From: UMGS882 sp045598975
GTDB taxonomy: Bacteria; Bacillota; Clostridia; Oscillospirales; CAG-382
NCBI GenBank assembly: GCA_045598975.1
Contig: JAZRVE010000072.1
Location: 1 to 12,855, forward strand
DNA: 12,855 nucleotides
Reading direction: 5' to 3'
The notes under the pieces are model-generated. The model had not been told where the DNA came from. It was given only the letters and a program-made list of their open reading frames with translations, and ran no database searches. Positions within the stretch are counted from its first letter, which is position 1. Every line of letters starts with the position of its first letter. Made by a program: the position numbers and the translations under genes. Shown one piece after another: positions 6,753 through 12,855 of this stretch.

Positions 6753-8254
6753 GCTTTTTTCCTCTTGATATAAACATAAGTTCCGATGCCGGCGATGATA
6801 AGCGGCACCAGCACGGCGAGCAGCAGCAGATACCGCGTGAATTCCGTCTGCGTGACGGTGATGGCGGAATCCTCCGCGACCTTATATTTGATGCCCGTCA
6901 CCGCGGAGGTGTTGCCCATGACGGCAAACGCACTGCGGATGATGTCGCCGTTTGCGTAGCGCTGATCCTCCACGAAATTGAGGAAATCCACCGAACCGCA
7001 GAGCAGTACGTTTGCGCGTCTTTCCTTGTTGTCCACGTATTTCCGATACGTCGAAAGCGTCATGACGGGGGTATACGGGGCGTTTATCGCCTTGCCCTCG
7101 ACGTTCGCCGCCGCGTTTTTGGAGGTGGTATAGACGGGCGAAACGCTCTTCTGCCCGTTTTCCTCGAACAGGATGCCGAGCGCCGCCGCATTGCCGAACA
7201 CGGTGTTCTGCGCACCCGTGGAAGTCACGGCTTTATGGATCTCGGCGGCATAAGAATCGCCGTCGACCGGCGTGCCGACAAAATACAGTCCGTACGGATC
7301 GAGCGCATGGTCGGCATCGTCCGTCATGACGCTTCCCGGCGCGTAGGCCGTTCCCCAGTCATCCGACAGGAAGCCGTAAAATTCCGTAAGATTCGGCGTG
7401 TCGGGACCGACGAACACCATCAAGTTGCCGAACGAGCCCGTGAGGTAGGTATTTAGGAGCCCGATCTCGTTGACGCGCCCCTCCAAGCCCTCGGAAATGC
7501 CGGTGTAGTCGTATTTCGGATTGCAGATGACGAGCAGGTCGAACGCCGACAGCTCTTCGTCGGTGATATTTTTGAGATTGATCTCGGAGACCTCATAGCC
7601 CTGATCGTGGAGTAAGCTCTCCATGCCGCTTCGCTTGTCCTCGCCGTGTCCCGTGACGAACGCCGCCTTGCGGACGTTCGCGGTGGCGGTCTGCATGATG
7701 GCGCCGGTGATGCGGTTTTCGCCGTCGTAGGCAAAGAGTGCGCCGTTTTCGTCGAACTTGAAGAATCTTGTGAGCGGGTACACGACGTACCGCTTGGTCT
7801 CGGGACAGTTCACGATGACAGACGTCTGCGAAACGGTGTCGGAGCCGGTCTTTTTGTAGGCGTTGAAGAACAGCGGATCCTTGATGCAGTCGTGATACTG
7901 AATGGTGACGCGTGCGCTTGCCGAAGCGTACTTTTCGGCGAGGCGTCTTACGTACAGAAGCGATTCGTTATCGGCGACGCGATCCTCCGACGCCGCGAAA
8001 ATGATCTCGATATGGCGTGCGTCCTCCGCGCCGTCCGTCCCGTCAAGGGAAGCAAGCACCGAAAGGGACGCGTCCGACAGCGTGTAGATATTCTCCTGCG
8101 TCAGATCGAGGTACAGCCCTCCGTTTTTATCGCCGACAAAGGAAAACACGGCGTTGAGAAGCAGTACCACGACCGAAAAGATAACGGTGAACGCGATGGC
8201 GGTCGAGCCGTACTGGAAGCGGCGCGTGGAAAGAAATTTCATCGGTTTTTTCAT
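6749..8254 (-). CDS. GldG-like ABC system subunit (extracytoplasmic)
   Basis: The 501-residue protein has a membrane helix at residues 17-39, a large extracytoplasmic domain, and a second helix at 475-496 ending in YIKRKKA. DLTQENIYTLSDASLSVL, about 50 residues in, matches the conserved entry of the GldG/IFT52-like ABC auxiliary family (typically DLTxxxxYSLS). AAFVTGHGEDK and FDLLVICNPKYD resemble the Rossmann-like core. It is predicted to work with the ATPase and permease upstream and the DUF4340 protein downstream; in Bacteroidetes the relatives support gliding and secretion, but in Bacillota no function is established. Two starts are possible: the ATG at 8254, chosen here, 10 bases after AAGGAAGGAG, or a GTG at 8263 inside the same ribosome-site region. 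It starts 18 bases after the permease stop. Confidence 0.85.
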   Translation of the reverse strand: MKKPMKFLSTRRFQYGSTAIAFTVIFSVVVLLLNAVFSFVGDKNGGLYLDLTQENIYTLSDASLSVLASLDGTDGAEDARHIEIIFAASEDRVADNESLLYVRRLAEKYASASARVTIQYHDCIKDPLFFNAYKKTGSDTVSQTSVIVNCPETKRYVVYPLTRFFKFDENGALFAYDGENRITGAIMQTATANVRKAAFVTGHGEDKRSGMESLLHDQGYEVSEINLKNITDEELSAFDLLVICNPKYDYTGISEGLEGRVNEIGLLNTYLTGSFGNLMVFVGPDTPNLTEFYGFLSDDWGTAYAPGSVMTDDADHALDPYGLYFVGTPVDGDSYAAEIHKAVTSTGAQNTVFGNAAALGILFEENGQKSVSPVYTTSKNAAANVEGKAINAPYTPVMTLSTYRKYVDNKERRANVLLCGSVDFLNFVEDQRYANGDIIRSAFAVMGNTSAVTGIKYKVAEDSAITVTQTEFTRYLLLLAVLVPLIIAGIGTYVYIKRKKA

Positions 8255-8272
8255 ACTGTACACGCTCCTTCC

Positions 8273-9004
8273 TTACGCCCAGCGCCGTTTTTCGTAGACG
8301 CGGATGGTGAGAAACAGAAAGATGACCGCAAGGCTGACGTAATACACCGCCGCCGTGACGTCGAACACGCCCTCGGTAAACGGGTAGAACCGGTCAAACA
8401 CCGAAAACCACTTGATGACCGTGCGGATGACGCCGTTACCGATGACGGACGGCAGAAGGCTGAACAGAAACAGCAGGACAAACGCGCCGATGGACGACAC
8501 CGCCGCGACGATCTGATTCTCCGTCAGCGCCGACAGGAAAAGCCCGATGGCGATGAACACGCCGCCGACGAGCAGGATGCCGAAAATACAGCCGAACACC
8601 GTCGGCAGATTGAGCTTGCTCAACACGTCCTCCTTGCTCTTGGCAAGCAGATACAGCACAAGCGTGTTGAGAAGCGACGACGCGAGAAGCGTCCCGGCGA
8701 ACAGCGTGAACGCCGCGAAAAACTTCGCCGACACCATGCCGAGAAGGCTGACAGGCGACGTCAGCACGATCTGTTCGGTCTTGCTCTTGCGCTCCTCACT
8801 GAGAAGCTTCATGGTAAGAAGCGGGATGAGCACGATGAACGAGACGAGCATGATGATGAAATATCCCTCGGTCGCAGTGGTCTGGCTCAAAAACGTAGTC
8901 AGCGAAAAAACGGCGCCGGAGATGGCGAAAAAGATGGCGGCGAACACGTATCCCGTCGGCGTGATGAAATAATTGAGCATTTCTTTTTTGTACAGCGCTC
9001 TCAT
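8273..9004 (-). CDS. ABC-2 type permease, GldF-like
   Basis: The 243-residue protein has about six membrane helices, near residues 17-38, 48-66, 95-121, 134-158, 165-187 and 218-236. LLSEERKSKTEQIVLTSPVS, between helices 2 and 3, is the cytoplasmic coupling motif typical of the NosY/GldF-type ABC-2 permeases, where the SEER-x-KTE stretch contacts the ATPase. It should form the membrane channel for the ATPase encoded just before it. The ATG at 9004 overlaps the ATPase stop as ATGA, so the two are translationally coupled. The substrate is unknown; ABC-2 exporters move lipids, glycans, peptides or drugs. Confidence 0.9.
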   Translation of the reverse strand: MRALYKKEMLNYFITPTGYVFAAIFFAISGAVFSLTTFLSQTTATEGYFIIMLVSFIVLIPLLTMKLLSEERKSKTEQIVLTSPVSLLGMVSAKFFAAFTLFAGTLLASSLLNTLVLYLLAKSKEDVLSKLNLPTVFGCIFGILLVGGVFIAIGLFLSALTENQIVAAVSSIGAFVLLFLFSLLPSVIGNGVIRTVIKWFSVFDRFYPFTEGVFDVTAAVYYVSLAVIFLFLTIRVYEKRRWA

Positions 9005-9963
9005 ACGTTATCCCCTTCCTTTCCCGTTTTGTCACCCGTTTTGTCGAGCACCGAAATGAAGACATCTTCGAGATTGGCACCCACCGGTTCAAGACCGATC
9101 ATGTACAGCCCGTTTTCCGCCACCGCCTTGAAAAGCGGCTTGCGGATATCGGCGTCGGGCTCCGATTCAATGAGATAACTGCCCGCGTCGGCGTCCTTCT
9201 GTTCGAGGTAGGCGACGTCGGCGACGCCCGGGATGCTTTTGACAAGCGAGATCACCGCCTGATAGTCGCCGGTGATCTTGGCGACGTGCTTGCGCGCACC
9301 CGTTAACACGTCAAGCTCGGCGGTCGATGCGTCTGCGACAAGCTTTCCCTTGTTTAAGATGATGACTCTGCCGCACACCGACTGCACCTCCGGCAGGATG
9401 TGCGAGCTGAGTAAGATGGTGTGCTTCCTGCCGAGCGCCGTGATGAGATCGCGGATCTCGATGATCTGAATGGGATCGAGCCCGACGGTCGGCTCGTCGA
9501 AGATGAGCACGTCGGGATTGCCGACCAGCGCCTGCGCCATGCCGACGCGCTGACGGTAGCCCTTGGACAGATGCCCGAGCGGACGTTTGTACACGTCCTC
9601 GATGCGGATAACCGAGCAGATCTCGTCGAGATGCTTTTTGCGGTCAAGCGTGCATTTTTTGAGATCGTATACGAAGTTGAGGTATTCCTTTACCGTCATA
9701 TCGAGATACAGCGGCGGATGCTCCGGCAGAAAGCCGATGTGCTTTTTTGCCTCCATGGGGTTTTCGAGAATGTCGATCCCGGCGATCTTCGCCGTGCCGC
9801 CCGTCGCCGAAAGATAGCCGGTCAGAATGTTGAGCGTCGTGGATTTTCCGGCACCGTTCGGCCCCAAAAACCCGACGACCTCCCCCTCATGAATATGAAA
9901 GGAGATGTCGTTCACGGCATAATTCGTCCCGTACTGTTTGACAAGATGGCTGATTTCGATCAT
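9001..9963 (-). CDS. ABC transporter ATP-binding protein, GldA-like
   Basis: The 320-residue ATPase subunit energises the GldF-like permease next to it. Motifs are Walker A GPNGAGKS (34-41), LPEHPPLY (79-86) at the Q-loop with Glu where Gln is usual, the signature LSKGYRQR (132-139), Walker B VLIFDEPTVGLDP (152-164) and the switch His in SSHIL (His188). The LPExPPLY form is characteristic of the GldA/NatA-like branch. A C-terminal domain of about 100 residues (KHVAKITGDYQAV...) follows the ATPase core, as in this branch. The ATG at 9963 is preceded by GGAAAGGA with 8-base spacing. It is the first gene of the four-gene ABC set and begins 52 bases after the radical SAM stop; a TATACT lies in that gap without a good -35, so the operon may be read through from scpB. 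Confidence 0.95.
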   Translation of the reverse strand: MIEISHLVKQYGTNYAVNDISFHIHEGEVVGFLGPNGAGKSTTLNILTGYLSATGGTAKIAGIDILENPMEAKKHIGFLPEHPPLYLDMTVKEYLNFVYDLKKCTLDRKKHLDEICSVIRIEDVYKRPLGHLSKGYRQRVGMAQALVGNPDVLIFDEPTVGLDPIQIIEIRDLITALGRKHTILLSSHILPEVQSVCGRVIILNKGKLVADASTAELDVLTGARKHVAKITGDYQAVISLVKSIPGVADVAYLEQKDADAGSYLIESEPDADIRKPLFKAVAENGLYMIGLEPVGANLEDVFISVLDKTGDKTGKEGDNV

Positions 9964-10003
9964 ACACAGTGTCCTTTCCGTGTTTTTGTCGGCAGTATAC
10001 CGC

Positions 10004-10023
10004 TTTTATCTGATTTTATCTGA
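10004..10023. repeat. 10-bp tandem duplication across a stop codon
   Basis: TTTTATCTGA occurs twice in tandem (10004-10013 and 10014-10023). The right copy holds the TAA stop of the radical SAM gene, and the left copy repeats the same bases in the spacer. It looks like a small slippage or duplication event with no effect on the protein. Confidence 0.6.
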
Positions 10024-10984
10024 TAGGCAGATGAACGCCCGATGACGTTTCCTTGCAGAATTTTCCCTGATAACTCTCCCGCCGTGCCATTTCCCGGTCG
10101 ATAGCGTTGAGCAGCTCGAATTTCCGGACGCTCCACAGCGGCGCCACAAGCTCCGAACGCGCCCCGTCGCCCGTCAACCTCTGCACGACGACGTCCGGCG
10201 ACAGGATTTCCAGCTCGTCGCATACAAGGTTTACATACTCTTCTTTTTCAAAGACGGCAAGCTTTCCCGCCCGGTACAGCTCTTCGCAGACCGTGCCGCG
10301 CAAAACGTGCAGCATGTGCAGTTTGACCGACCACGGTGCGAGTGCCGAGACGGTCTCGACGCTGTGAAGCATATCCTCTCTCGTTTCACCCGGCAGTCCG
10401 TTGATGAGATGCACGCACACCGCGATGCCGCGCGCCGAAAGTGCTTCGTATGCCCGCAGGAACTCATCGTAAGTCGTCTGCCGGTTGATGCGCTTTCCCG
10501 TTTCGTCCGATACGCTCTGCAAGCCGAGCTCCACCGTTACGAATGTCCGCCCGTTCAGCTCCGCAAGGTAATCGAGCACGTCCTCCGGCAGACAGTCCGG
10601 ACGCGTCGCCACGCTGAGTGCCGCCACGTTTTCCTCGGCAAGCGCCGCTTCGTACAGCGTGCGCAGACGTTCAAGCGGCGCATAAGTGCCCGTTCCCGCC
10701 TGAAAATACGCCATGTACCGGGTGCTTTTCCACTTGGCGGCGAGCTTCTCTTTCACAAAGGCGAACTGGCTCGCGATATCCTCCGCCGGATCGCCCGCAA
10801 ACTCACCGCTCATCTTTTCCGAGCAGTAGATACAGCCGCCGCAGCCCTTTGTGCCGTCGCGGTTGGGGCAGGTAAAGCCGCCGTTGAGGGTGATCTTGGC
10901 GATCTTGGTGCCGAATTTTTCCTTGCAGAACCGGTCGAGCGTATAATACCGCTTTTCGGTCTGCCCGTGTGCCGTTTCCGTCAT
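10016..10984 (-). CDS. TIGR01212 (YhcC-type) radical SAM protein
   Basis: The 322-residue protein belongs to the YhcC/TIGR01212 radical SAM family, related to the Elp3 branch. The iron-sulfur cysteines are Cys39 in FTCPNRDG, then Cys51 and Cys54 in CIYC; the long first spacing is normal for this family, unlike the classical CxxxCxxC. An extra Cys48 lies between them. NGGFTCPNRDGT, TRPDCLPEDVL (about 127-137), the ELGLQS motif and INGLPGETREDML (glycine-rich SAM-binding type) are all in family order. The reaction and substrate are not established. The ATG at 10984 overlaps the rsmI stop as ATGA, so it is coupled to rsmI. A 10-base duplication spans its stop. Confidence 0.93.
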   Translation of the reverse strand: MTETAHGQTEKRYYTLDRFCKEKFGTKIAKITLNGGFTCPNRDGTKGCGGCIYCSEKMSGEFAGDPAEDIASQFAFVKEKLAAKWKSTRYMAYFQAGTGTYAPLERLRTLYEAALAEENVAALSVATRPDCLPEDVLDYLAELNGRTFVTVELGLQSVSDETGKRINRQTTYDEFLRAYEALSARGIAVCVHLINGLPGETREDMLHSVETVSALAPWSVKLHMLHVLRGTVCEELYRAGKLAVFEKEEYVNLVCDELEILSPDVVVQRLTGDGARSELVAPLWSVRKFELLNAIDREMARRESYQGKFCKETSSGVHLPIR

Positions 10985-11823
10985 AGCAACTCTTTATAGA
11001 CCGCGTTCTTGGGCACGCCGCGATCCTTGGCGCACGCCTTGATGGCGTCCATGCGGGCAAGTCCCTGCTTTTCGTAAAAGGCAACGTGCTCCTTCACCGT
11101 CATGTCCTTGAAAAACGCTTCGTCGTCGCGCTTTTTCGGTGCGCCCTCTAAAATAAGAACGTATTCGCCGCGCGGCTCTTTTTCTCCGATATGCTCGGCA
11201 AAAGAAGACAGCGTGCCGAAATAAAATTCTTCGTTGATCTTGGTCAGTTCCCGTGCCGCGCATATTTTTCTGTCGCCGAGGGCGGAAAGCAGTTCGTCCA
11301 CCGTCTGCGCAAGCCGGTGCGGCGCTTCGTAAAAGATGACCGTCTTAGGCTCGGCGCCATAGCGGGAAAGCACCTCCGCCCGCTCCGCCTTTTCGGTCGG
11401 CAGGAAGCCCTCGAAGCAAAACCGTCTCGACGGGAAGCCCGACGCCGACAGCGCCGTCACAAAGGCGCACGCACCGGGAAGCGGTACGACCGGGATACCG
11501 TGCTCACGGCAGTCCCGTACAAGCATTTCGCCGGGATCGGAGATGGCCGGCGTTCCGGCGTCCGTTACCAAAGCGGCGCTTTCGCCGCCTGCGAGGCGTT
11601 CGAGAATCTTTGCGCCCTGCACACGCTTGTTGTGTTCTTCATAGCACACAAAATTCTGTTTGATCTGATACAGCGACAGCAGTTTGCCCGACACGCGGGT
11701 GTCCTCCGCCGCCACGAAATCCACGTTTTTCAACACCGACAGCGCCCGTTTCGAAATGTCCGCAAGATTGCCTATGGGCGTCGGCACGAGATACAGCGTC
11801 CCTTTTTCGACGTCGTTTGCCAC
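10981..11823 (-). CDS. rsmI: 16S rRNA 2'-O-ribose C1402 methyltransferase RsmI
   Basis: RsmI uses S-adenosylmethionine to methylate the ribose of C1402 in the decoding centre of 16S rRNA. The 280-residue protein has the full tetrapyrrole-methylase fold signature: LYLVPTPIGNLADI (10-23), AAEDTR (38-43), ALVTDAGTPAISDPG (84-98), PLPGACAFVTALSASG (114-129), VIFYEAPHRL (162-171) and the ARELTKINEEF motif (190-200), where Asn196 replaces the more usual His. The start is a GTG at 11823, 8 bases after AAGGAGG. The longer open frame to 11985 is a shadow of scpB and lacks family sequence, so it was rejected. The ribosome site overlaps the scpB TAA stop, which implies coupling. The C-terminal part (about 235-280) holds the helical DUF-like tail common in this family. 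Confidence 0.96.
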   Translation of the reverse strand: MANDVEKGTLYLVPTPIGNLADISKRALSVLKNVDFVAAEDTRVSGKLLSLYQIKQNFVCYEEHNKRVQGAKILERLAGGESAALVTDAGTPAISDPGEMLVRDCREHGIPVVPLPGACAFVTALSASGFPSRRFCFEGFLPTEKAERAEVLSRYGAEPKTVIFYEAPHRLAQTVDELLSALGDRKICAARELTKINEEFYFGTLSSFAEHIGEKEPRGEYVLILEGAPKKRDDEAFFKDMTVKEHVAFYEKQGLARMDAIKACAKDRGVPKNAVYKELL

Positions 11824-11836
11824 CGCGTCCGCCTCC

Positions 11837-12523
11837 TTACGCCTGTCCGTCCGCGTCCGCCGCGTCTGCCGCGTCCGTTTCGTTCCCGTCGAGCGCAAGC
11901 TGACCGGGCACGTTCCCGTCTTCCTTTTTCTCGCCGAGAAGCAGTCCCTCTTTTTCCTGCGCGATCTTACGCGAAAATTCGGCAAGCTCGGGCACGTTGT
12001 TGAGGTCGTTCAGGCTTTCGAGCCCGAACGTCCGCAGGAAAACCGGCGTCGTGCCGTACAGAAGCGGACGTCCCGGCACGTCTAAATGCCCCTTCTCCTC
12101 GATGAGCCCCTTATCGCACAGCGACAGGATGACCGACGGCGACTCGATGCCGCGCACCTTATCGACAAGTGCGCGGGTGGCGGGCTGATTATAGGCAATG
12201 ATGGCGAGCACCTCCAGCGCCGCACGCGAAAGCGGCTGATTGCGCCGGATCTCCAACGTATTGCGCACGATGGCGGCGTACTCGTTCCGGGTGACGATCT
12301 GGGCGTAGCCGTCGAGCACGACGACTTCCAGCGCCGAGTCCCGATAGCGCGGGATCATGGCGCTCAATATCTTCGGGATGAGCTTGACGTCCGCCCCGAT
12401 GGCTTCCGCCAGCTTTTCGAAGCGGATGGCACTGCCGTAGGCAAACATGGCCGCTTCCGCCGCTTTTACATAGTATTCTTCATCGTACATCAGTTCCGCC
12501 TGATACACTTTTTCGTCCGCCAC
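11837..12523 (-). CDS. scpB: segregation and condensation protein B (ScpB)
   Basis: ScpB is the winged-helix dimer that works with ScpA and SMC in the bacterial condensin complex. The 228-residue protein has AAEAAMFAYGSAIRFEKLAEA (21-41) in the first winged helix. LSRAALEVLAIIAYNQPATRA (98-118) and VDKVRGIES, the most conserved block of the family, lie in the second. GRPLLYGTTPVFLRTFGL (151-168) is the other ScpB signature. The tail (200-228) is rich in Asp and Ala and is partly encoded by a 9-base tandem repeat. The start is a GTG at 12523, 7 bases after AAGGAG; the longer open frame to 12580 runs through the promoter leader. It is first in its operon: scpA is not directly upstream, unlike the common scpA-scpB order. 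Confidence 0.96.
   Translation of the reverse strand: MADEKVYQAELMYDEEYYVKAAEAAMFAYGSAIRFEKLAEAIGADVKLIPKILSAMIPRYRDSALEVVVLDGYAQIVTRNEYAAIVRNTLEIRRNQPLSRAALEVLAIIAYNQPATRALVDKVRGIESPSVILSLCDKGLIEEKGHLDVPGRPLLYGTTPVFLRTFGLESLNDLNNVPELAEFSRKIAQEKEGLLLGEKKEDGNVPGQLALDGNETDAADAADADGQA
11851..11877. repeat. 9-bp tandem repeat in the scpB tail
   Basis: CCGCGTCCG, CCGCGTCTG and CCGCGTCCG lie in tandem at 11851-11859, 11860-11868 and 11869-11877. On the minus strand they encode the Asp-Ala-Ala repeat in the C-terminal tail of ScpB. Changes in copy number would keep the frame. Confidence 0.7.
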
Positions 12524-12570
12524 GGTCTTTCTCCTTACGTTTTCACACAATTCACCTTTTATAATATATA

Positions 12571-12599
12571 AGTATAACACACTTTCTTCCGTTTTGCAA
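12571..12599 (-). promoter_or_regulatory. promoter of the scpB-rsmI operon
   Basis: On the minus strand TTGCAA (12594-12599, 4 of 6 to the -35 consensus) is separated by 17 bases from TATACT (12571-12576, 5 of 6 to the -10). The transcription start would be near 12564, leaving a leader of about 40 bases to the GTG at 12523. Confidence 0.75.
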
Positions 12600-12637
12600 G
12601 TGTTTTATCCGTTTGCCCCGCGTCCGCATTGTAGTGC

Positions 12638-12686
12638 GTGAATTTCCAAAGTAAATCCCACATTGGAATTTACTTTGGGAATTCAC
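12638..12686. repeat. 49-bp near-perfect palindrome
   Basis: Arms at 12638-12659 and 12665-12686 match at 20 of 22 positions around the loop ACATT; both begin or end with GTGAATT/AATTCAC. The symmetry continues imperfectly outward: TTTGCC...GTCCGCATT (12612-12630) resembles the complement of AACGCAGACGGCAAA (12687-12701). No T-run follows, so it is not an ordinary terminator. It could be a repetitive extragenic palindrome, a fragment of a mobile element, or a protein-binding site. It lies just upstream of the scpB promoter. Confidence 0.9.
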
Positions 12687-12753
12687 AACGCAGACGGCAA
12701 AACCTACTTTTTTCAAAAATGTATGTGTTAAAATGATGTGAGCCAAAAAGAGA

Positions 12754-12824
12754 GGAAGTTACTTGCAAGATATGGTATAATGGAATCATCACAAGACCAA
12801 AAACCATATCAAGAAGGAACTTCC
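12754..12824 (+). promoter_or_regulatory. inverted repeat sequestering the transposase ribosome site
   Basis: GGAAGTT (12754-12760) pairs with AACTTCC (12818-12824), three more pairs follow (12762-12764 with 12814-12816), and GATATGGT (12769-12776) pairs with ACCATATC (12803-12810). That makes about 18 pairs around a 26-base loop. The ribosome binding site (AAGAAGGAA, 12811-12819) lies in the right arm, right before the ATG at 12826. Confidence 0.75.
12771..12781 (+). promoter_or_regulatory. extended -10 promoter of the truncated gene
   Basis: TATGGTATAAT is a perfect match to the extended -10 consensus TRTGnTATAAT. No good -35 is present at the right distance, which an extended -10 tolerates. 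Transcription would start near 12788, inside the hairpin loop and after the left arm. Confidence 0.65.
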
Positions 12825-12825
12825 C

Positions 12826-12855
12826 ATGAACATTATAGCACAAGAAGCTCGAAAA
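12826..12855 (+). CDS. start of a plus-strand gene, probable transposase (partial)
   Basis: Only the first ten codons, MNIIAQEARK, are inside the window; the gene runs off the right edge in an open frame. The ATG at 12826 is preceded by GAAGGAA with about 6-base spacing. The N-terminus reminds me of helix-turn-helix DDE transposases (IS481-like) of Clostridia, but ten residues are too few to be sure; the call rests mostly on the regulatory layout upstream. It is oriented opposite to all other genes here. Confidence 0.45.
   Translation, partial: MNIIAQEARK

Larger units (their letters stand above)
12726..12855 (+). mobile_element. left end of a probable insertion sequence, cut by the window edge
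   Basis: The A+T-rich sequence, plus-strand gene start, sequestered ribosome site and extended -10 promoter together resemble the leader of an insertion sequence. A candidate terminal end begins TGTTAAAATGATGTGAGCC at 12726, but this boundary is a guess: the other end and target duplication lie outside the window. Confidence 0.45.

Noticed and set aside
7646..9178. Long plus-strand open frame of 510 codons
   Set aside because: It is antisense to the GldG-like, permease and ATPase genes, rich in Arg, His and Asp, with no family motif. Long antisense frames are expected in G+C-rich codon usage.
9964..10015. Separate promoter for the ABC operon (TATACT in the gap)
   Set aside because: No acceptable -35 lies 16-18 bases upstream and no extended -10 is present.
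11824..11985. N-terminal extension of rsmI
   Set aside because: The added 54 residues are Arg/Lys-rich, overlap scpB in another frame, and lie before the well-placed AAGGAGG and GTG start.
12552..12746. Minus-strand 64-codon frame upstream of scpB
   Set aside because: It runs through the scpB promoter and the palindrome, has no good ribosome site and no recognisable sequence.

Overview
The window looks like chromosomal DNA of a Clostridia-class Bacillota (Firmicutes), perhaps an uncultured gut lineage. The evidence is the gene content (scpB, rarA, a DUF1292 protein, a Gld-type ABC operon), strong AAGGAGG-type ribosome binding sites, several GTG starts, and G+C-rich genes set in A+T-rich spacers. 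This placement is inference from gene families, not a database match.

All eleven complete genes lie on the minus strand, so they read from right to left. At the right, a sigma-A-type promoter (12571-12599) drives scpB (chromosome segregation), rsmI (16S rRNA methylation) and a YhcC/TIGR01212 radical SAM gene, which are tightly packed. After a 52-base gap comes a four-gene operon with 4-base overlaps or short gaps: ABC ATPase, six-helix permease, GldG-like subunit and DUF4340 membrane-anchored protein. This is the ABC system of unknown substrate that resembles the Bacteroidetes gliding-motility GldA/F/G set. The AAA+ ATPase gene rarA follows 60 bases downstream. A small acidic DUF1292 gene then has its own near-consensus promoter. 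After a 364-base spacer full of terminator-like hairpins comes a two-gene unit: an RluA-family pseudouridine synthase and a secreted transglutaminase-like protein.

Both edges are A+T-rich. On the left, a strong plus-strand intrinsic terminator (141-172) ends a transcript that converges on the transglutaminase gene. It belongs either to a gene left of the window or to a small RNA starting near base 80. On the right, beyond the scpB promoter, there is a 49-base near-perfect palindrome and then the start of a plus-strand gene cut by the window edge (12826), which I read as a transposase.

The most interesting signal is the leader of that truncated gene. An extended -10 promoter lies between the arms of an inverted repeat whose right arm holds the ribosome binding site. 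Transcripts reading in from outside would fold and hide the start, while transcripts from the element's own promoter would lack the left arm. This is the logic known from IS10 and IS50 for silencing transposase on read-through transcripts. The rest of the window is mostly housekeeping genes; the Gld-like ABC operon is the main part without a known function.
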